Shown here: one piece after another, positions 7,745 through 16,367 of the stretch
Layout of the letters: every line of letters starts with the position of its first letter
How positions within the stretch are numbered: position 1 is the first letter of the stretch
Source: AM-1111 sp046302135
GTDB lineage: Bacteria; Bacteroidota; Bacteroidia; B-17B0; Aurantibacillaceae
Length of the DNA stretch: 23,035 nucleotides
NCBI GenBank assembly: GCA_046302135.1
Contig: JBKCIQ010000185.1
Location: 1 to 23,035 of the forward strand
Reading direction: 5' to 3'
The notes under the pieces: model-generated
Seen by the model: the letters and a program-made list of their open reading frames with translations, nothing else
What the model was told of the DNA's origin: nothing
The model's database searches: none
Position numbers and translations under genes: made by a program

Positions 7745-9370
7745 ATGCTAACAGTGAAATTTAAAATTGAACGTTGCATATTTAAACCAGGGTTAATTTC
7801 TTTTTTGTTTTATTCATTATTCTCAACCATTACCGTTTTACTTCATGGTCAAACAAAAAAAATAATTGCTCCCGAAGCTGAAGACGCGGATTTTCTTTTC
7901 AAATACCAAAACTATAGAGATGCGATACCAATTTATCTACAATTACTTGAAAAAAATCCAAAAAATTATATTTTTAACTATAGGCTTGGATTTTGTTATC
8001 TGAACACGAATATTAACAAGCCCCACGCTTTGCCTTATCTTAGAAATTGTGTGAAATCAGTTAAATTGTTTCCTGATATCTGGCAGCTTCTGGGTAGAGC
8101 ATATCACCTCAATAATCAATTCGATTCTGCGATTTATTGTTACAAAAAGCATATAGATCTTAATATCAAAGCTTCGAATGAAAAAGACAGGCTAAAAGTA
8201 GATGTTGCAATTAGACAGGCCGAAAATGCGAAATCAATTTATGCAAATCCTGTTAAAGTACATTTCTATAATATGGGAACTAACATTAATACTGAATTTC
8301 CAGATTATATTCCTTGGGTTACTTCCGACGAAAAGAGACTTTATTTTACATCTAGAAGAAAAAGTTTGCTCTCAAGAGAAATTGAAACTGATGGTTATTT
8401 TTCCAGTGACATTTACGTCTCAGAAGACATAAACGGAAAGTGGGAAAAATCAAAGCTTCTTATTGGTCCAGGAATTAACTCTGCTTTAGATGAGGAGCTT
8501 GTAGGTATGCGACCAGACGGGGAGGAGTTAATAATATATAAAGATCACATAAAAGACTATGGTGATTTATATTTTTCCCTCAAAAACAACAACAATTTTA
8601 GGTTGCCGGAAAAATACGGAAATCAAATTAATGGAGAAATTGAATATTCAGGTTCAATATCCGAAGATGATGAACTGTTTTTTTTTGTAAGGAAAACAAA
8701 ATCAAAAAACAGTAACCAAGATATATATTTTTGTAAAAAACTTCCAAATGGAAGCTGGGGATTACCTATTAGTGCTGGGCCAGAAATTAACACTGAGCTT
8801 AATGAGGACTATCCGTTTCTTTCAATGGATGGTAAAACGTTTTATTTTTCATCTGAAGGACATAACAGCATGGGAGGGTACGATTTATTTAAGTGTCAGT
8901 GGAATCCTGACAGTAACCGTTTCAGTAATGTAGTTAATCTTGGATATCCATTAAACACTGCTGATGATGAAAAAAATATTTCAATTCTACCGGATAATAG
9001 GGCGGGGTATATTTCTGCATGGAGAAAAGATGGAATGGGCGACTTGGATGTTTACAGAGTTAAGTTTGATGAAAGTGAAATGCCATATGTTTTTATAAAT
9101 GCGAAGGTAATTTATGACGACTCCACGCAATGTGTAAAGAGTAATGCAAAAATTTATGTTACCACTAAACCTGAAAAAAAAGTTTTAGGTGTTTATAAAC
9201 CCCACTCAATCCATGGGAATTTTATACTGGCTTTAGTACCCGGCAGCTATGAAATACATATTGAAAATGAGGGGTATGAAAATTACACCGAATTGTTGCA
9301 AATTTCAGATATTGGAGCCACTCAACACGAAGAAAGTAAAACGTTCAAACTTCAAAAAATAACTGAATGA
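7745..9370 (+). CDS. Secreted TPR and PD40 beta-propeller protein
   Basis: A 541-residue exported protein. An N-terminal hydrophobic segment (about 17-34) ending LLHGQ looks like a signal peptide. Residues about 46-150 are TPR-like helices (LFKYQNYRDAIPIYLQLLEKNP). Residues about 170-440 are a PD40/WD40-like propeller with repeated blades such as LYFTSRR, LFFFVRKT, DIYFCKK, FYFSSEGHNSMGGYDLF and GDLDVYRVKF. The last ~95 residues form a carboxypeptidase-regulatory-like beta sandwich (LVPGSYEIHIENEGYENY). This order matches PorE-like and OmpA-family periplasmic proteins of Bacteroidota except that the C-terminal OmpA domain is absent. The ATG at 7745 follows the rhomboid stop by 1 bp and the 3' end overlaps the next gene by 4 bp (ATGA). 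A scaffold in the envelope is a reasonable inference; a direct role in type IX secretion is unproven. Confidence 0.85.
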   Translation: MLTVKFKIERCIFKPGLISFLFYSLFSTITVLLHGQTKKIIAPEAEDADFLFKYQNYRDAIPIYLQLLEKNPKNYIFNYRLGFCYLNTNINKPHALPYLRNCVKSVKLFPDIWQLLGRAYHLNNQFDSAIYCYKKHIDLNIKASNEKDRLKVDVAIRQAENAKSIYANPVKVHFYNMGTNINTEFPDYIPWVTSDEKRLYFTSRRKSLLSREIETDGYFSSDIYVSEDINGKWEKSKLLIGPGINSALDEELVGMRPDGEELIIYKDHIKDYGDLYFSLKNNNNFRLPEKYGNQINGEIEYSGSISEDDELFFFVRKTKSKNSNQDIYFCKKLPNGSWGLPISAGPEINTELNEDYPFLSMDGKTFYFSSEGHNSMGGYDLFKCQWNPDSNRFSNVVNLGYPLNTADDEKNISILPDNRAGYISAWRKDGMGDLDVYRVKFDESEMPYVFINAKVIYDDSTQCVKSNAKIYVTTKPEKKVLGVYKPHSIHGNFILALVPGSYEIHIENEGYENYTELLQISDIGATQHEESKTFKLQKITE

Positions 9371-10068
9371 AATACAAAAAAATTTTGTTTACAACAGTAA
9401 TTGGTTTTTTATTTAGTGGATTCTCACCAATACCCAATATCAATAAAACTTCATTTACATACTCGTATCAGATCGGACTATTGAAATACAGCGGGGGTGG
9501 AGACTGGTATGCCAATCTTGATACATCAATTCCTAATTTAATAAAGTTTTGCAATGAAAATCTTAAAACAAATATCAACCCGGAACAGGCGATTGTGGAG
9601 GCAGGAAGTGCTGATATATTTAATTATCCATTTATTCATATGACAGGACACGGAAATGTAGTTTTTAGTAATGCTGAAATTGAAAATTTAAGAAATTACT
9701 TAATGAGCGGTGGATTTCTACATATAGATGATAATTATGGTATGGATCAATTTATCAGGCCTCAGATTAAAAAGATGTTTCCTGAATGCGAACTAACTGA
9801 ATTACCGGTCAATCATCCTATATATCACATTAAATATGACTTTCCTAAGGGGCTTCCTAAGATTCATGAGCATGATCAGAAACCGCCACAGGGTTATGGA
9901 GTTTTTTATCAGGGAAGAATGGTGATTTTTTATTCTTACGAATGTGATCTTGGCGATGGATGGGAAAGTCCGGAGGTGCACAATGACTCTAAAGAAGCAC
10001 ACGAAAAAGCGTTAAAAATGGGAGCAAATGTTTTAACCTATGCGCTTACTAAAACATCGGATAAATAA
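9367..10068 (+). CDS. Secreted DUF4159 domain protein
   Basis: A 233-residue protein with a short signal peptide (MKYKKILFTTVIGFLFSGFSP). The rest is the DUF4159 domain: GGDWYANLDTS, FIHMTGHGNVVFS, GGFLHIDDNYGMD, HPIYHIKYDF, GLPKIHEHD and ECDLGDGWE are recognisable family blocks. The fold is thought to be related to glutamine-amidotransferase-like Rossmann domains, but no enzymatic activity is established and I assign none. Its ATG overlaps the stop of the TPR/PD40 gene (ATGA), so translation is probably coupled and the two proteins may work together in the periplasm. In other Bacteroidota, DUF4159 proteins often accompany MoxR/DUF58/vWA clusters; the DUF58 gene in this window is about 11.5 kb away. 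Confidence 0.87.
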   Translation: MKYKKILFTTVIGFLFSGFSPIPNINKTSFTYSYQIGLLKYSGGGDWYANLDTSIPNLIKFCNENLKTNINPEQAIVEAGSADIFNYPFIHMTGHGNVVFSNAEIENLRNYLMSGGFLHIDDNYGMDQFIRPQIKKMFPECELTELPVNHPIYHIKYDFPKGLPKIHEHDQKPPQGYGVFYQGRMVIFYSYECDLGDGWESPEVHNDSKEAHEKALKMGANVLTYALTKTSDK

Positions 10069-10103
10069 TACACTTATTTTTTTACGCTTAGAAAGACATT
10101 TAT

Positions 10104-10111
10104 TAATTTTA
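10104..10111 (+). promoter_or_regulatory. Candidate -7 promoter box for aconitase
   Basis: TAATTTTA in the 75-bp gap before the aconitase gene resembles TAnnTTTG and sits 32 nt before the ATG. A T-tract at about 10077-10083 lies where a -33 element would be expected. This would let aconitase be transcribed separately from the DUF4159 run upstream. Confidence 0.33.
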
Positions 10112-10143
10112 CAATTCATTCCAAATAAATAAAACCAATCATT

Positions 10144-12414
10144 ATGACATTTGATATAAGCATGATCCAAAAGGTTTACGAAAACCTTCCAAAAAAAATT
10201 GAAGCCGCCAGAAAAATGTTGGGAAAGCCAATGACACTGGCTGAAAAAATTTTATACGCACACCTTAATGAGTCCTTACCTGCCTCCGCATACGAAAGGG
10301 GAAAGTCTTATGTTGATTTTAATCCCGACAGAGTAGCCATGCAGGATGCTACCGCTCAAATGGCTTTATTGCAATTTATGCAAGCCGGTAGGCCAAAAGT
10401 TGCCGTTCCTTCAACTGTTCATTGTGATCACTTGATTACTGCCAAAGATTCTTCAAAACAAGATTTGGATAGAGCTATTAAAGTTAACCAGGAGGTATAT
10501 GATTTTCTTTCTTCAGTTTCTAATAAGTATGGAATTGGTTTTTGGAAGCCCGGAGCAGGAATTATACACCAGGTTGTATTAGAAAATTATGCATTTCCTG
10601 GCGGAATGATGATTGGTACTGATTCTCATACCGTAAACGCCGGTGGTTTAGGTATGATAGCTATTGGTGTTGGTGGGGCAGACGCCTGTGATGTAATGGC
10701 AGGTTTACCATGGGAATTAAAAATGCCAAAATTGATAGGTGTTAAGCTAACAGGAAAACTAAATGGCTGGGCTTCTGCAAAAGATGTGATTTTAAAAGTT
10801 GCAGGAATACTAACCGTAAAAGGCGGTACTGATAAAATCATTGAATATTTTGGTGAAGGTGCACGTTCACTTTCCTGCACTGGTAAAGGTACTATTTGTA
10901 ACATGGGTGCAGAGGTTGGGGCAACCACCTCAACTTTTGGATATGATGAATCCATGGAGCGTTACTTACGTTCAACAGGCAGAGCTGATGTTGCTGACTT
11001 GGCTAACACTGTTAAAGAACATTTAACCGGTGATTCAGAAGTATACAATGATCCGAAGAAATATTTTGATGAGGTAATTGAGATTAATCTTTCAGAATTA
11101 GAGCCGCATCTTAACGGGCCATTTACACCTGATTTGGCTACACCGATTTCCAAAATGAAAGAAATGGCTAAGGAAAAGGGTTGGCCTACAAAGGTTGAAG
11201 TGGGTCTAATAGGAAGTTGTACAAATTCATCTTATGAAGATATTTCAAGAGCAGCATCTTTGGCTAAACAAGCTGTTGATAAAAATCTAAAAGCAAAGGC
11301 TGTGTTTAACATTACTCCCGGATCAGAGTTAGTAAGATACACTATAGAGAGAGATGGCTTCATCAGTACATTCAATAATATTGGTGCAAATGTTTTTGCA
11401 AATGCTTGTGGACCTTGCATTGGTATGTGGGATCGTGCAGGTGCTGAAAAAGGCGAAAAAAATACCATTGTTCATTCTTTCAACAGAAATTTCTCTAAAC
11501 GCGCAGACGGAAATCCAAACACTTATGCATTTGTTGGTTCGCCGGAATTGGTTACTGCAATTGCAATTGCCGGAGACCTAAGTTTCAATCCTATTACTGA
11601 TACACTTGTAAATGAAAATGGTGAGGCAGTTAAATTAGATCCTCCAAGTGGCGATGAGTTGCCTCAGAAAGGATTTGCGGTAGAGGATGCAGGTTATCAG
11701 GCACCGGCTGAAGATGGAAGTAAGGTGGAAGTTTTAGTAAAACCAACCAGCGATCGTTTGCAGTTATTAGATCCTTTTGCAGCTTGGGAAGGAATTGATT
11801 TAAAAGGTTTGAAACTTTTAATTAAGGTAAAAGGAAAATGTACTACTGATCATATTTCCATGGCTGGTCCTTGGCTGAGATATCGAGGTCACTTGGACAA
11901 CATCTCAAATAATATGTTGATTGGAGCTGTAAATGCTTTCAATGAAAAAACTGATAACGTAAAGAACCAATTGAATGGTGAATACGATAGCGTTCCAAAG
12001 GTTCAAAGAGTATATAAAGCTGAGAAGATTGGTACTATTGTAGTTGGTGACGAAAATTACGGTGAAGGTTCTTCAAGAGAGCACGCGGCAATGGAACCAC
12101 GTCATTTGGGTGTACGAGCCGTTTTGGTAAAATCTTTTGCTCGAATCCACGAAACTAATCTTAAAAAACAGGGTATGCTTGCGCTTACATTTGCAAATCC
12201 TTTGGATTATGATAAAATAAGAGAAAACGATTCAATCGATATTATTGGATTGACTTCTTTCGCTCCGAGTAAACAATTAACTTTAGCTATTCATCATGAT
12301 GATGGTTCTATGGATGAAATAAGCGTAAATCATTCCTACAATGCTCAGCAAATCGAATGGTTTAAAGCAGGAGGTGCACTAAACATCATCCGCGCAGGTA
12401 TAAAAGCAATATGA
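10144..12414 (+). CDS. acn: Aconitate hydratase, mitochondrial type
   Basis: This enzyme interconverts citrate and isocitrate in the TCA cycle with a [4Fe-4S] cluster. The 756-residue length and sequence match the mitochondrial-type aconitase common in Bacteroidota rather than AcnA or AcnB of E. coli. The three cluster cysteines are C359 in GSCTNSS and C422 and C425 in ANACGPCIGMW, nearly the numbering of the mitochondrial enzyme. Substrate-binding blocks include VPSTVHCDH, GTDSHTVNAGGLG and TTDHISMAGPW. The C-terminal swivelling domain has GDENYGEGSSREHAAMEPR. The ATG at 10144 gives the expected N-terminus. A strong terminator follows, so this is the end of its transcription unit. Confidence 0.97.
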   Translation: MTFDISMIQKVYENLPKKIEAARKMLGKPMTLAEKILYAHLNESLPASAYERGKSYVDFNPDRVAMQDATAQMALLQFMQAGRPKVAVPSTVHCDHLITAKDSSKQDLDRAIKVNQEVYDFLSSVSNKYGIGFWKPGAGIIHQVVLENYAFPGGMMIGTDSHTVNAGGLGMIAIGVGGADACDVMAGLPWELKMPKLIGVKLTGKLNGWASAKDVILKVAGILTVKGGTDKIIEYFGEGARSLSCTGKGTICNMGAEVGATTSTFGYDESMERYLRSTGRADVADLANTVKEHLTGDSEVYNDPKKYFDEVIEINLSELEPHLNGPFTPDLATPISKMKEMAKEKGWPTKVEVGLIGSCTNSSYEDISRAASLAKQAVDKNLKAKAVFNITPGSELVRYTIERDGFISTFNNIGANVFANACGPCIGMWDRAGAEKGEKNTIVHSFNRNFSKRADGNPNTYAFVGSPELVTAIAIAGDLSFNPITDTLVNENGEAVKLDPPSGDELPQKGFAVEDAGYQAPAEDGSKVEVLVKPTSDRLQLLDPFAAWEGIDLKGLKLLIKVKGKCTTDHISMAGPWLRYRGHLDNISNNMLIGAVNAFNEKTDNVKNQLNGEYDSVPKVQRVYKAEKIGTIVVGDENYGEGSSREHAAMEPRHLGVRAVLVKSFARIHETNLKKQGMLALTFANPLDYDKIRENDSIDIIGLTSFAPSKQLTLAIHHDDGSMDEISVNHSYNAQQIEWFKAGGALNIIRAGIKAI

Positions 12415-12433
12415 TTAAACTTTATTGATTTTA

Positions 12434-12467
12434 AAAAAAAGGTCTCTTTTTCAAGGGGCCTTTTTTT
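12434..12467 (+). terminator. Rho-independent terminator of aconitase
   Basis: A long hairpin pairs an A7 run plus GGTCTCTT (12434-12448) with AAGGGGCC plus a T7 run (12453-12467) across a TTTC loop, allowing two G-T pairs. The T tract completes a classic intrinsic terminator 20 nt after the aconitase stop. Confidence 0.9.
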
Positions 12468-12511
12468 ATTCCTAAAATGATTATTGTTTAATAAAATTCA
12501 TAACATATTTA

Positions 12512-12519
12512 TAACTTTA
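12512..12519 (+). promoter_or_regulatory. Candidate -7 promoter box for PD40/OmpA lipoprotein
   Basis: TAACTTTA matches the same octamer found before ltaE and trxA. It lies only 9 nt before the preferred ATG at 12529, implying a very short leader. A TTG at 12484-12486 is further away than the usual -33 spacing, so the match is partial. Confidence 0.33.
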
Positions 12520-12528
12520 CTTAAATAC

Positions 12529-14073
12529 ATGAAAAAATTTCAAAGCCTTTTAATTAAATATCAAATTTCAATTTTCTTTTGTTTGTGTTTTGTTTTAATC
12601 GGATGTTCGGATTCCGTTAGTGTTAAGCAAAAGGCTTCTTCAGATACGAATACAAATAATAAATCCGTGTCCTTTGGTGATAAAAAATTATCAGCCAACA
12701 TCGAAGAGATTAACATGAATCGAGAATTAATTCGTTTAGGTCATACCGTTAATACATCCGCCAATGAATACTTGCCTGTTCTTAATGATGAACAAAATAA
12801 ATTGTATTTCGCCGGAATGGATCGTTCAGGTTTTTTTGATTTTAAAATTGATTATACCAAAGCAAAATCTTCTGGTGGTGAAGATATTTTTTGTTCAGAA
12901 TTTTTGAATGGTGTGTGGTCCGACGCTAGACCCGTTGCAGGACTTAATACAGATGGTCATGAAGTGATAACACAGGCATGCTCCAATGGAAATTTTTTAG
13001 TGACAGCAAACTATCCTGAGAAATTAGGCCCTAAAATGAGTGATGATGCAGGGACACAAACCACAGATATTTTTTTAATTAGGAATAACAAAAAAGATTT
13101 TCAGATTTTTCATTTACCCGAGCCGTTGAATTCAATTTATACCGAATCAGATGCATGGATGGCAAACGATGAGTCGTTTATACTTTTTGTCTCAGACAGA
13201 GGTGGAAATGTTGGGGAGTATAAAAAGAAAGGATGGAAATGGAATGAAAGTTTCTGGGGCAATACGGACGTTTATGTAAGCCTTAAAGATGGAGATAGCT
13301 GGGGTGTACCAATAAATCTTGGTAGTTTGATAAATTCTCCTGGTGCAGAAAGGACACCTTGGCTTTCAGATGATGGCTCAAAATTATTTGTTAGCTCAAA
13401 TGGTTATCAACAGGGTAAATATGATTTGGATGTTTATTGTTTCGTAAGAAAAAATAAAGATGACTGGAACAATTGGTCAGGTCCTTATATGATTAAAGAT
13501 GCATGTACTGATTATGATGATTGGGGATATAAGGAAACAAAAAACGGCGATGCCTTGCTTGCTTGCGAAAAACCATTATCATTTAAACCAACGCAAGCAG
13601 GATCTGCTGGTGATGGCGGGATAAGAGAAACAAATTTTAGACCCGGATATAAAGTTTATGGTTTACAGGTAGCCTCATTGAATTCAACACGTTCTACTGA
13701 TATTTACATGTTAAAGAAGAAAGAAACTCCGGTATTTACATTGCGCGATTTTTTCTTTGAAAACAATTCGTCTGCTCTCAGCAAAAAATATTCGGAGGAG
13801 TTATTTAGGCTTGTTGATTACATCAAACAAAATCCTGATTTTCAAATAGAAATCATTGGATATACAGATGATGCAGGATCAACTCAATACAATTTGAAAT
13901 TATCTCAGGAAAGGGCAGAATCTTTAAAAGCTTTTATTCTTGAGAAAGGAGTAAAAAATAAAATTTCAACTAAAGGTTTAGGTGAAAAAAATCCTGTTAA
14001 CAATAATAAGAATAGTGCTGAAAGAGCAATGAACAGAAGAGTTGAGATATTTTTTGTTTCGGAATCGAAATAA
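12529..14073 (+). CDS. PD40-repeat OmpA-family lipoprotein
   Basis: A 514-residue lipoprotein. I chose the ATG at 12529 because it starts a textbook lipoprotein signal: a basic start MKKFQ, a hydrophobic core and a lipobox LIGC with cysteine C26. A TTG 45 nt upstream would put 15 extra residues before it. The body, roughly residues 75-400, has PD40-type blades (LYFAGMDRSGFFDFK, DIFCSEF, ILFVSDRGGN, LFVSSNGYQ, DVYCFVR). The last ~110 residues are an OmpA/MotB peptidoglycan-binding domain with IIGYTDDAGSTQYNLKLSQERAE and ERAMNRRVEIFF. It should be tethered to a membrane by lipid and bind peptidoglycan through the C-terminus. Lacks the TPR region seen in the protein at 7745. Transcribed apart from aconitase; convergent with creD. 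Confidence 0.88.
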   Translation: MKKFQSLLIKYQISIFFCLCFVLIGCSDSVSVKQKASSDTNTNNKSVSFGDKKLSANIEEINMNRELIRLGHTVNTSANEYLPVLNDEQNKLYFAGMDRSGFFDFKIDYTKAKSSGGEDIFCSEFLNGVWSDARPVAGLNTDGHEVITQACSNGNFLVTANYPEKLGPKMSDDAGTQTTDIFLIRNNKKDFQIFHLPEPLNSIYTESDAWMANDESFILFVSDRGGNVGEYKKKGWKWNESFWGNTDVYVSLKDGDSWGVPINLGSLINSPGAERTPWLSDDGSKLFVSSNGYQQGKYDLDVYCFVRKNKDDWNNWSGPYMIKDACTDYDDWGYKETKNGDALLACEKPLSFKPTQAGSAGDGGIRETNFRPGYKVYGLQVASLNSTRSTDIYMLKKKETPVFTLRDFFFENNSSALSKKYSEELFRLVDYIKQNPDFQIEIIGYTDDAGSTQYNLKLSQERAESLKAFILEKGVKNKISTKGLGEKNPVNNNKNSAERAMNRRVEIFFVSESK

Positions 14074-14175
14074 AACTGTTAATCAGTAATCTACCAGCTA
14101 TTCATATTCCAAAATTGTTAAAGTTTCCTTGAGCTACTTAGAAAATAAAATTTAGGATTGAATTTCTTAATTTAT

Positions 14176-15543
14176 TTATTCCTCTCCCGAAGTTTTTATT
14201 TCATACCAGTTTATTTTTCTGGATAGAAACATTAAGGTTGCAAGGACTAAAAATAAACCGATACTTCCCATAAGAAGTGCATAGTCCTCCATCTGAATCA
14301 GTGTGTAAATGAAAAGATAGAGTGAAGTGAGTATCAAAAAAATCAATCTGAACAGAATTTTTTTACTGAAAATACTTTTTGCATAGAGTGTTATCAAACA
14401 AATTACCGAAACGCTTGCAATCAGGTATCCATATTTAAATGTCAGGTGTTCGGATAAAGCAATCAGCAAAGTATAAAAAACGCATAGTGCCAGTCCCACA
14501 ATGATGTATTGTATAGGATGTATTTTCACTTTATTTAAAATCTGAACAAAAAAGAAAACGAAAAATGTCAGAGCAATGAACATGGAAGCATATTTTGCAG
14601 ATCTCATACTTTTTTGATATTCATCAACAGGCATAAATAAGTTTACCCCAAATGATGATTCATCAATTCCTTTTACAGAACCTTTAAATTGTTGTGGATA
14701 AGAACGGTTCAAATGCAAAACATTCCACATTGCCTTGAATCCGTTGTTTGTAACATCTCTTTTGTCAGGCAAGAATGCTCCGTCAAAACTTGGATTTTCC
14801 CACTTTGAATTTAGATTGACTTTAGTTGTTTTTCCCAACGGAATAAAATATAATCCGGAACTCCCGTTAAAATTAAGACTGAGGGAAAATTCGGAATTTC
14901 CACCTAAAGAGTCAATGCTACCCGAAGGAAATTTTGCGCTGATGCCGGTTTGAATTACATCATTGCTTTCAACACCAGGATTGAATGGAAATTTTTTGTC
15001 GTTCCAATTAATGGAAATATCCTCCTGAATACTTCTGAGATCAGATAAACCGAGTGAAAGATATGCATCATCCCACATTATATCGCTATTATCTGTTTTC
15101 CATTCCTTGAAACTTGGTTTTGAAAAACTACCTTTTAAATTCAGTCTTGCATTGTAAACAATCACTTCATAGATTCCTCTATATCTGATTTCAGGTTTAA
15201 TTTCCCCCTGAATATCCAGCATTTCCGGTAAAAAATGTGCGTATCCTATTGATTCTACAAGTTTGAATTTATCAGTTTTATCGCCTTCAAAAACTTTTGT
15301 ATATGTTTTATAAGGGATGGTAAGCACTATTCCTTTAACGGTTTGTTGTTCACCCCATTTTGAACTTACCTCTTTTATTGCTTCATCTTTTCTGTTTTCC
15401 CTCTCACTGATCAAACTTTCAACCATTGCGATAGGAATTAATAATAACAAAATCAAAATTCCTATTGTTATCAATCTTATCGTAATTGATTGCTTAATCC
15501 AATTATTCAATTTTTCAAAAAAATTTAGCTTATCTTTTTCCAT
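14176..15543 (-). CDS. creD: Cell envelope integrity inner membrane protein CreD
   Basis: A 455-residue membrane protein of the CreD family. One N-terminal membrane segment (about residues 20-43) is followed by a large extracytoplasmic region of about 270 residues, then five or six hydrophobic segments from about residue 315 to the end. Family blocks include WGEQQTVKGIVLTIPY near the N-terminus, SSFGVNLFMPVDEYQKSMRSAKYA before the membrane region, and HPIQYIIVGLALCVFYTLLIALSEH in it. In E. coli, CreD belongs to the CreBC regulon and its loss affects envelope integrity; its molecular function is unknown. No CreBC genes are present here. It is the last gene of the - strand run, 31 bp after the upstream gene's stop. 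The 102 bp between it and the convergent lipoprotein gene hold no clear terminator. Confidence 0.93.
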   Translation of the reverse strand: MEKDKLNFFEKLNNWIKQSITIRLITIGILILLLLIPIAMVESLISERENRKDEAIKEVSSKWGEQQTVKGIVLTIPYKTYTKVFEGDKTDKFKLVESIGYAHFLPEMLDIQGEIKPEIRYRGIYEVIVYNARLNLKGSFSKPSFKEWKTDNSDIMWDDAYLSLGLSDLRSIQEDISINWNDKKFPFNPGVESNDVIQTGISAKFPSGSIDSLGGNSEFSLSLNFNGSSGLYFIPLGKTTKVNLNSKWENPSFDGAFLPDKRDVTNNGFKAMWNVLHLNRSYPQQFKGSVKGIDESSFGVNLFMPVDEYQKSMRSAKYASMFIALTFFVFFFVQILNKVKIHPIQYIIVGLALCVFYTLLIALSEHLTFKYGYLIASVSVICLITLYAKSIFSKKILFRLIFLILTSLYLFIYTLIQMEDYALLMGSIGLFLVLATLMFLSRKINWYEIKTSGEE

Positions 15544-15574
15544 AAGTGAAATTTTCTAATTCAAACAGTGAAGA

Positions 15575-16021
15575 TTATCTTCTTTCTTTTAGTGATGGAT
15601 CACATGGATTACATGGTATTCGAATTTCTATTGAAGTTTCCTTATCGGAAATCTCAAAATTGCTTAATGCTTTTTTTCTTAGTTTTTTACAAGATTTGTC
15701 AAAAGGTAGTTCGCTTTTATTCTTTTCATTTGAAGCAATATATAAAATGTATTTACCTTTTTTTATTTTTATTTCTAGTTCCCCTTTTTCGTTTGTCCTT
15801 CCTTTAAATTTCTTTTTAATTTTTCCGTCTGATTCTAATTTGATTTTACAATTTGCAAGTACTTTGGGCTGGTTCAATGCATTTATTATTTCATCATTGG
15901 GTCTAGCACCACCGCAATAACTTCTCGTGTAGGTGATCGTTATTTTTTTTTTATTTACCTCTTGCGAATATCCTATAATTGAGGTTAATATAATGAAGAC
16001 AGTTAATATTTTATGTTTCAT
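15575..16021 (-). CDS. Secreted cysteine-containing protein of unknown function
   Basis: I do not recognise a named family. The preferred start is the ATG at 16021, giving 148 residues beginning MKHKILTVFIILTSIIGYSQE, a clear signal peptide. A TTG 21 nt upstream would overlap the preceding gene's stop. The mature part is basic and predicted beta-rich. It has a SYCGGARPNDE motif near residues 34-44 and a C-terminal IPCNPCDP motif (C137, C140), with further cysteines C58 and C111. The middle (GRTNEKGELEIKIKKGKYILYI) resembles an Ig-like or carboxypeptidase-regulatory fold. I recall similar YCGGA-containing exported proteins in other Bacteroidota, without assigned function. It lies 7 bp after the ABM-type gene and 31 bp before creD, so it is probably part of their operon. 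Confidence 0.75.
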   Translation of the reverse strand: MKHKILTVFIILTSIIGYSQEVNKKKITITYTRSYCGGARPNDEIINALNQPKVLANCKIKLESDGKIKKKFKGRTNEKGELEIKIKKGKYILYIASNEKNKSELPFDKSCKKLRKKALSNFEISDKETSIEIRIPCNPCDPSLKERR

Positions 16022-16028
16022 ATTTAAG

Positions 16029-16367
16029 TTATTGAAAATCAAATTTCGCGAAAAATTCTCGTTTTTTTTCTTTTTCTCCTGAAAGATTGGGATATATACT
16101 TAATGTTTCCGCTTTATCAGTGAACAAAGGTTTTACCTGGTTCCATACCGATTCAAATATATCTGATTTTCTGTAAAATTCTAGGTGTTCTTCACTTTTC
16201 CAGATGCTGTATGTCATTAACCAATTTGGATTTCTTAATGAATGTCTCAATTCAAGAAAATCACATCCCTCAAAAGAAGCAATACGGTTTTTATTATATT
16301 CAAATATGGATAAAAAGTTTTCTTTTTCTTCCGGTTTGAATTTCAGTATAACATATCTTTCAATCAT
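16029..16367 (-). CDS. ABM-type (antibiotic biosynthesis monooxygenase-like) ferredoxin-fold protein
   Basis: A 112-residue soluble protein resembling dimeric alpha-beta barrel proteins of the ABM superfamily. The N-terminal strand IERYVILKFKPEEKENFLSIF, the central LRHSLRNPNWLMTYSIWKSEEHLEFYRKSDIF and the following VWNQVKPLF helix give the usual beta-alpha-beta-beta-alpha pattern. Members include small monooxygenases, heme-degrading proteins and many with unknown activity; I cannot choose between them. No heme- or cofactor-specific motif stands out. Its ATG overlaps the stop of the SAM adenosyltransferase gene by 4 bp, so the two are probably translationally coupled. Confidence 0.72.
   Translation of the reverse strand: MIERYVILKFKPEEKENFLSIFEYNKNRIASFEGCDFLELRHSLRNPNWLMTYSIWKSEEHLEFYRKSDIFESVWNQVKPLFTDKAETLSIYPNLSGEKEKKREFFAKFDFQ

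Noticed and set aside
10626..10955. 109-residue open frame on the - strand inside aconitase
   Set aside because: It is the shadow of a highly conserved coding region, has no recognisable domain and no independent signals.
12484..12528. TTG start giving 15 extra N-terminal residues for the PD40/OmpA lipoprotein
   Set aside because: The ATG at 12529 begins a complete lipoprotein signal with the lipobox at the normal distance; the extension would bury it.
14074..14175. Possible terminator between the convergent lipoprotein and creD genes
   Set aside because: Only scattered short AAATT/AATTT repeats are present; no stem longer than about 5 bp with a T-run could be built.
15546..15920. 124-residue open frame on the + strand opposite the secreted Cys protein gene
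   Set aside because: The minus-strand frame has a signal peptide and sensible operon spacing; the plus frame is a Ser/Phe-rich shadow.
16022..16042. TTG start upstream of the secreted Cys protein
   Set aside because: It overlaps the preceding gene's stop region and adds residues before a perfect signal peptide that starts at ATG 16021.
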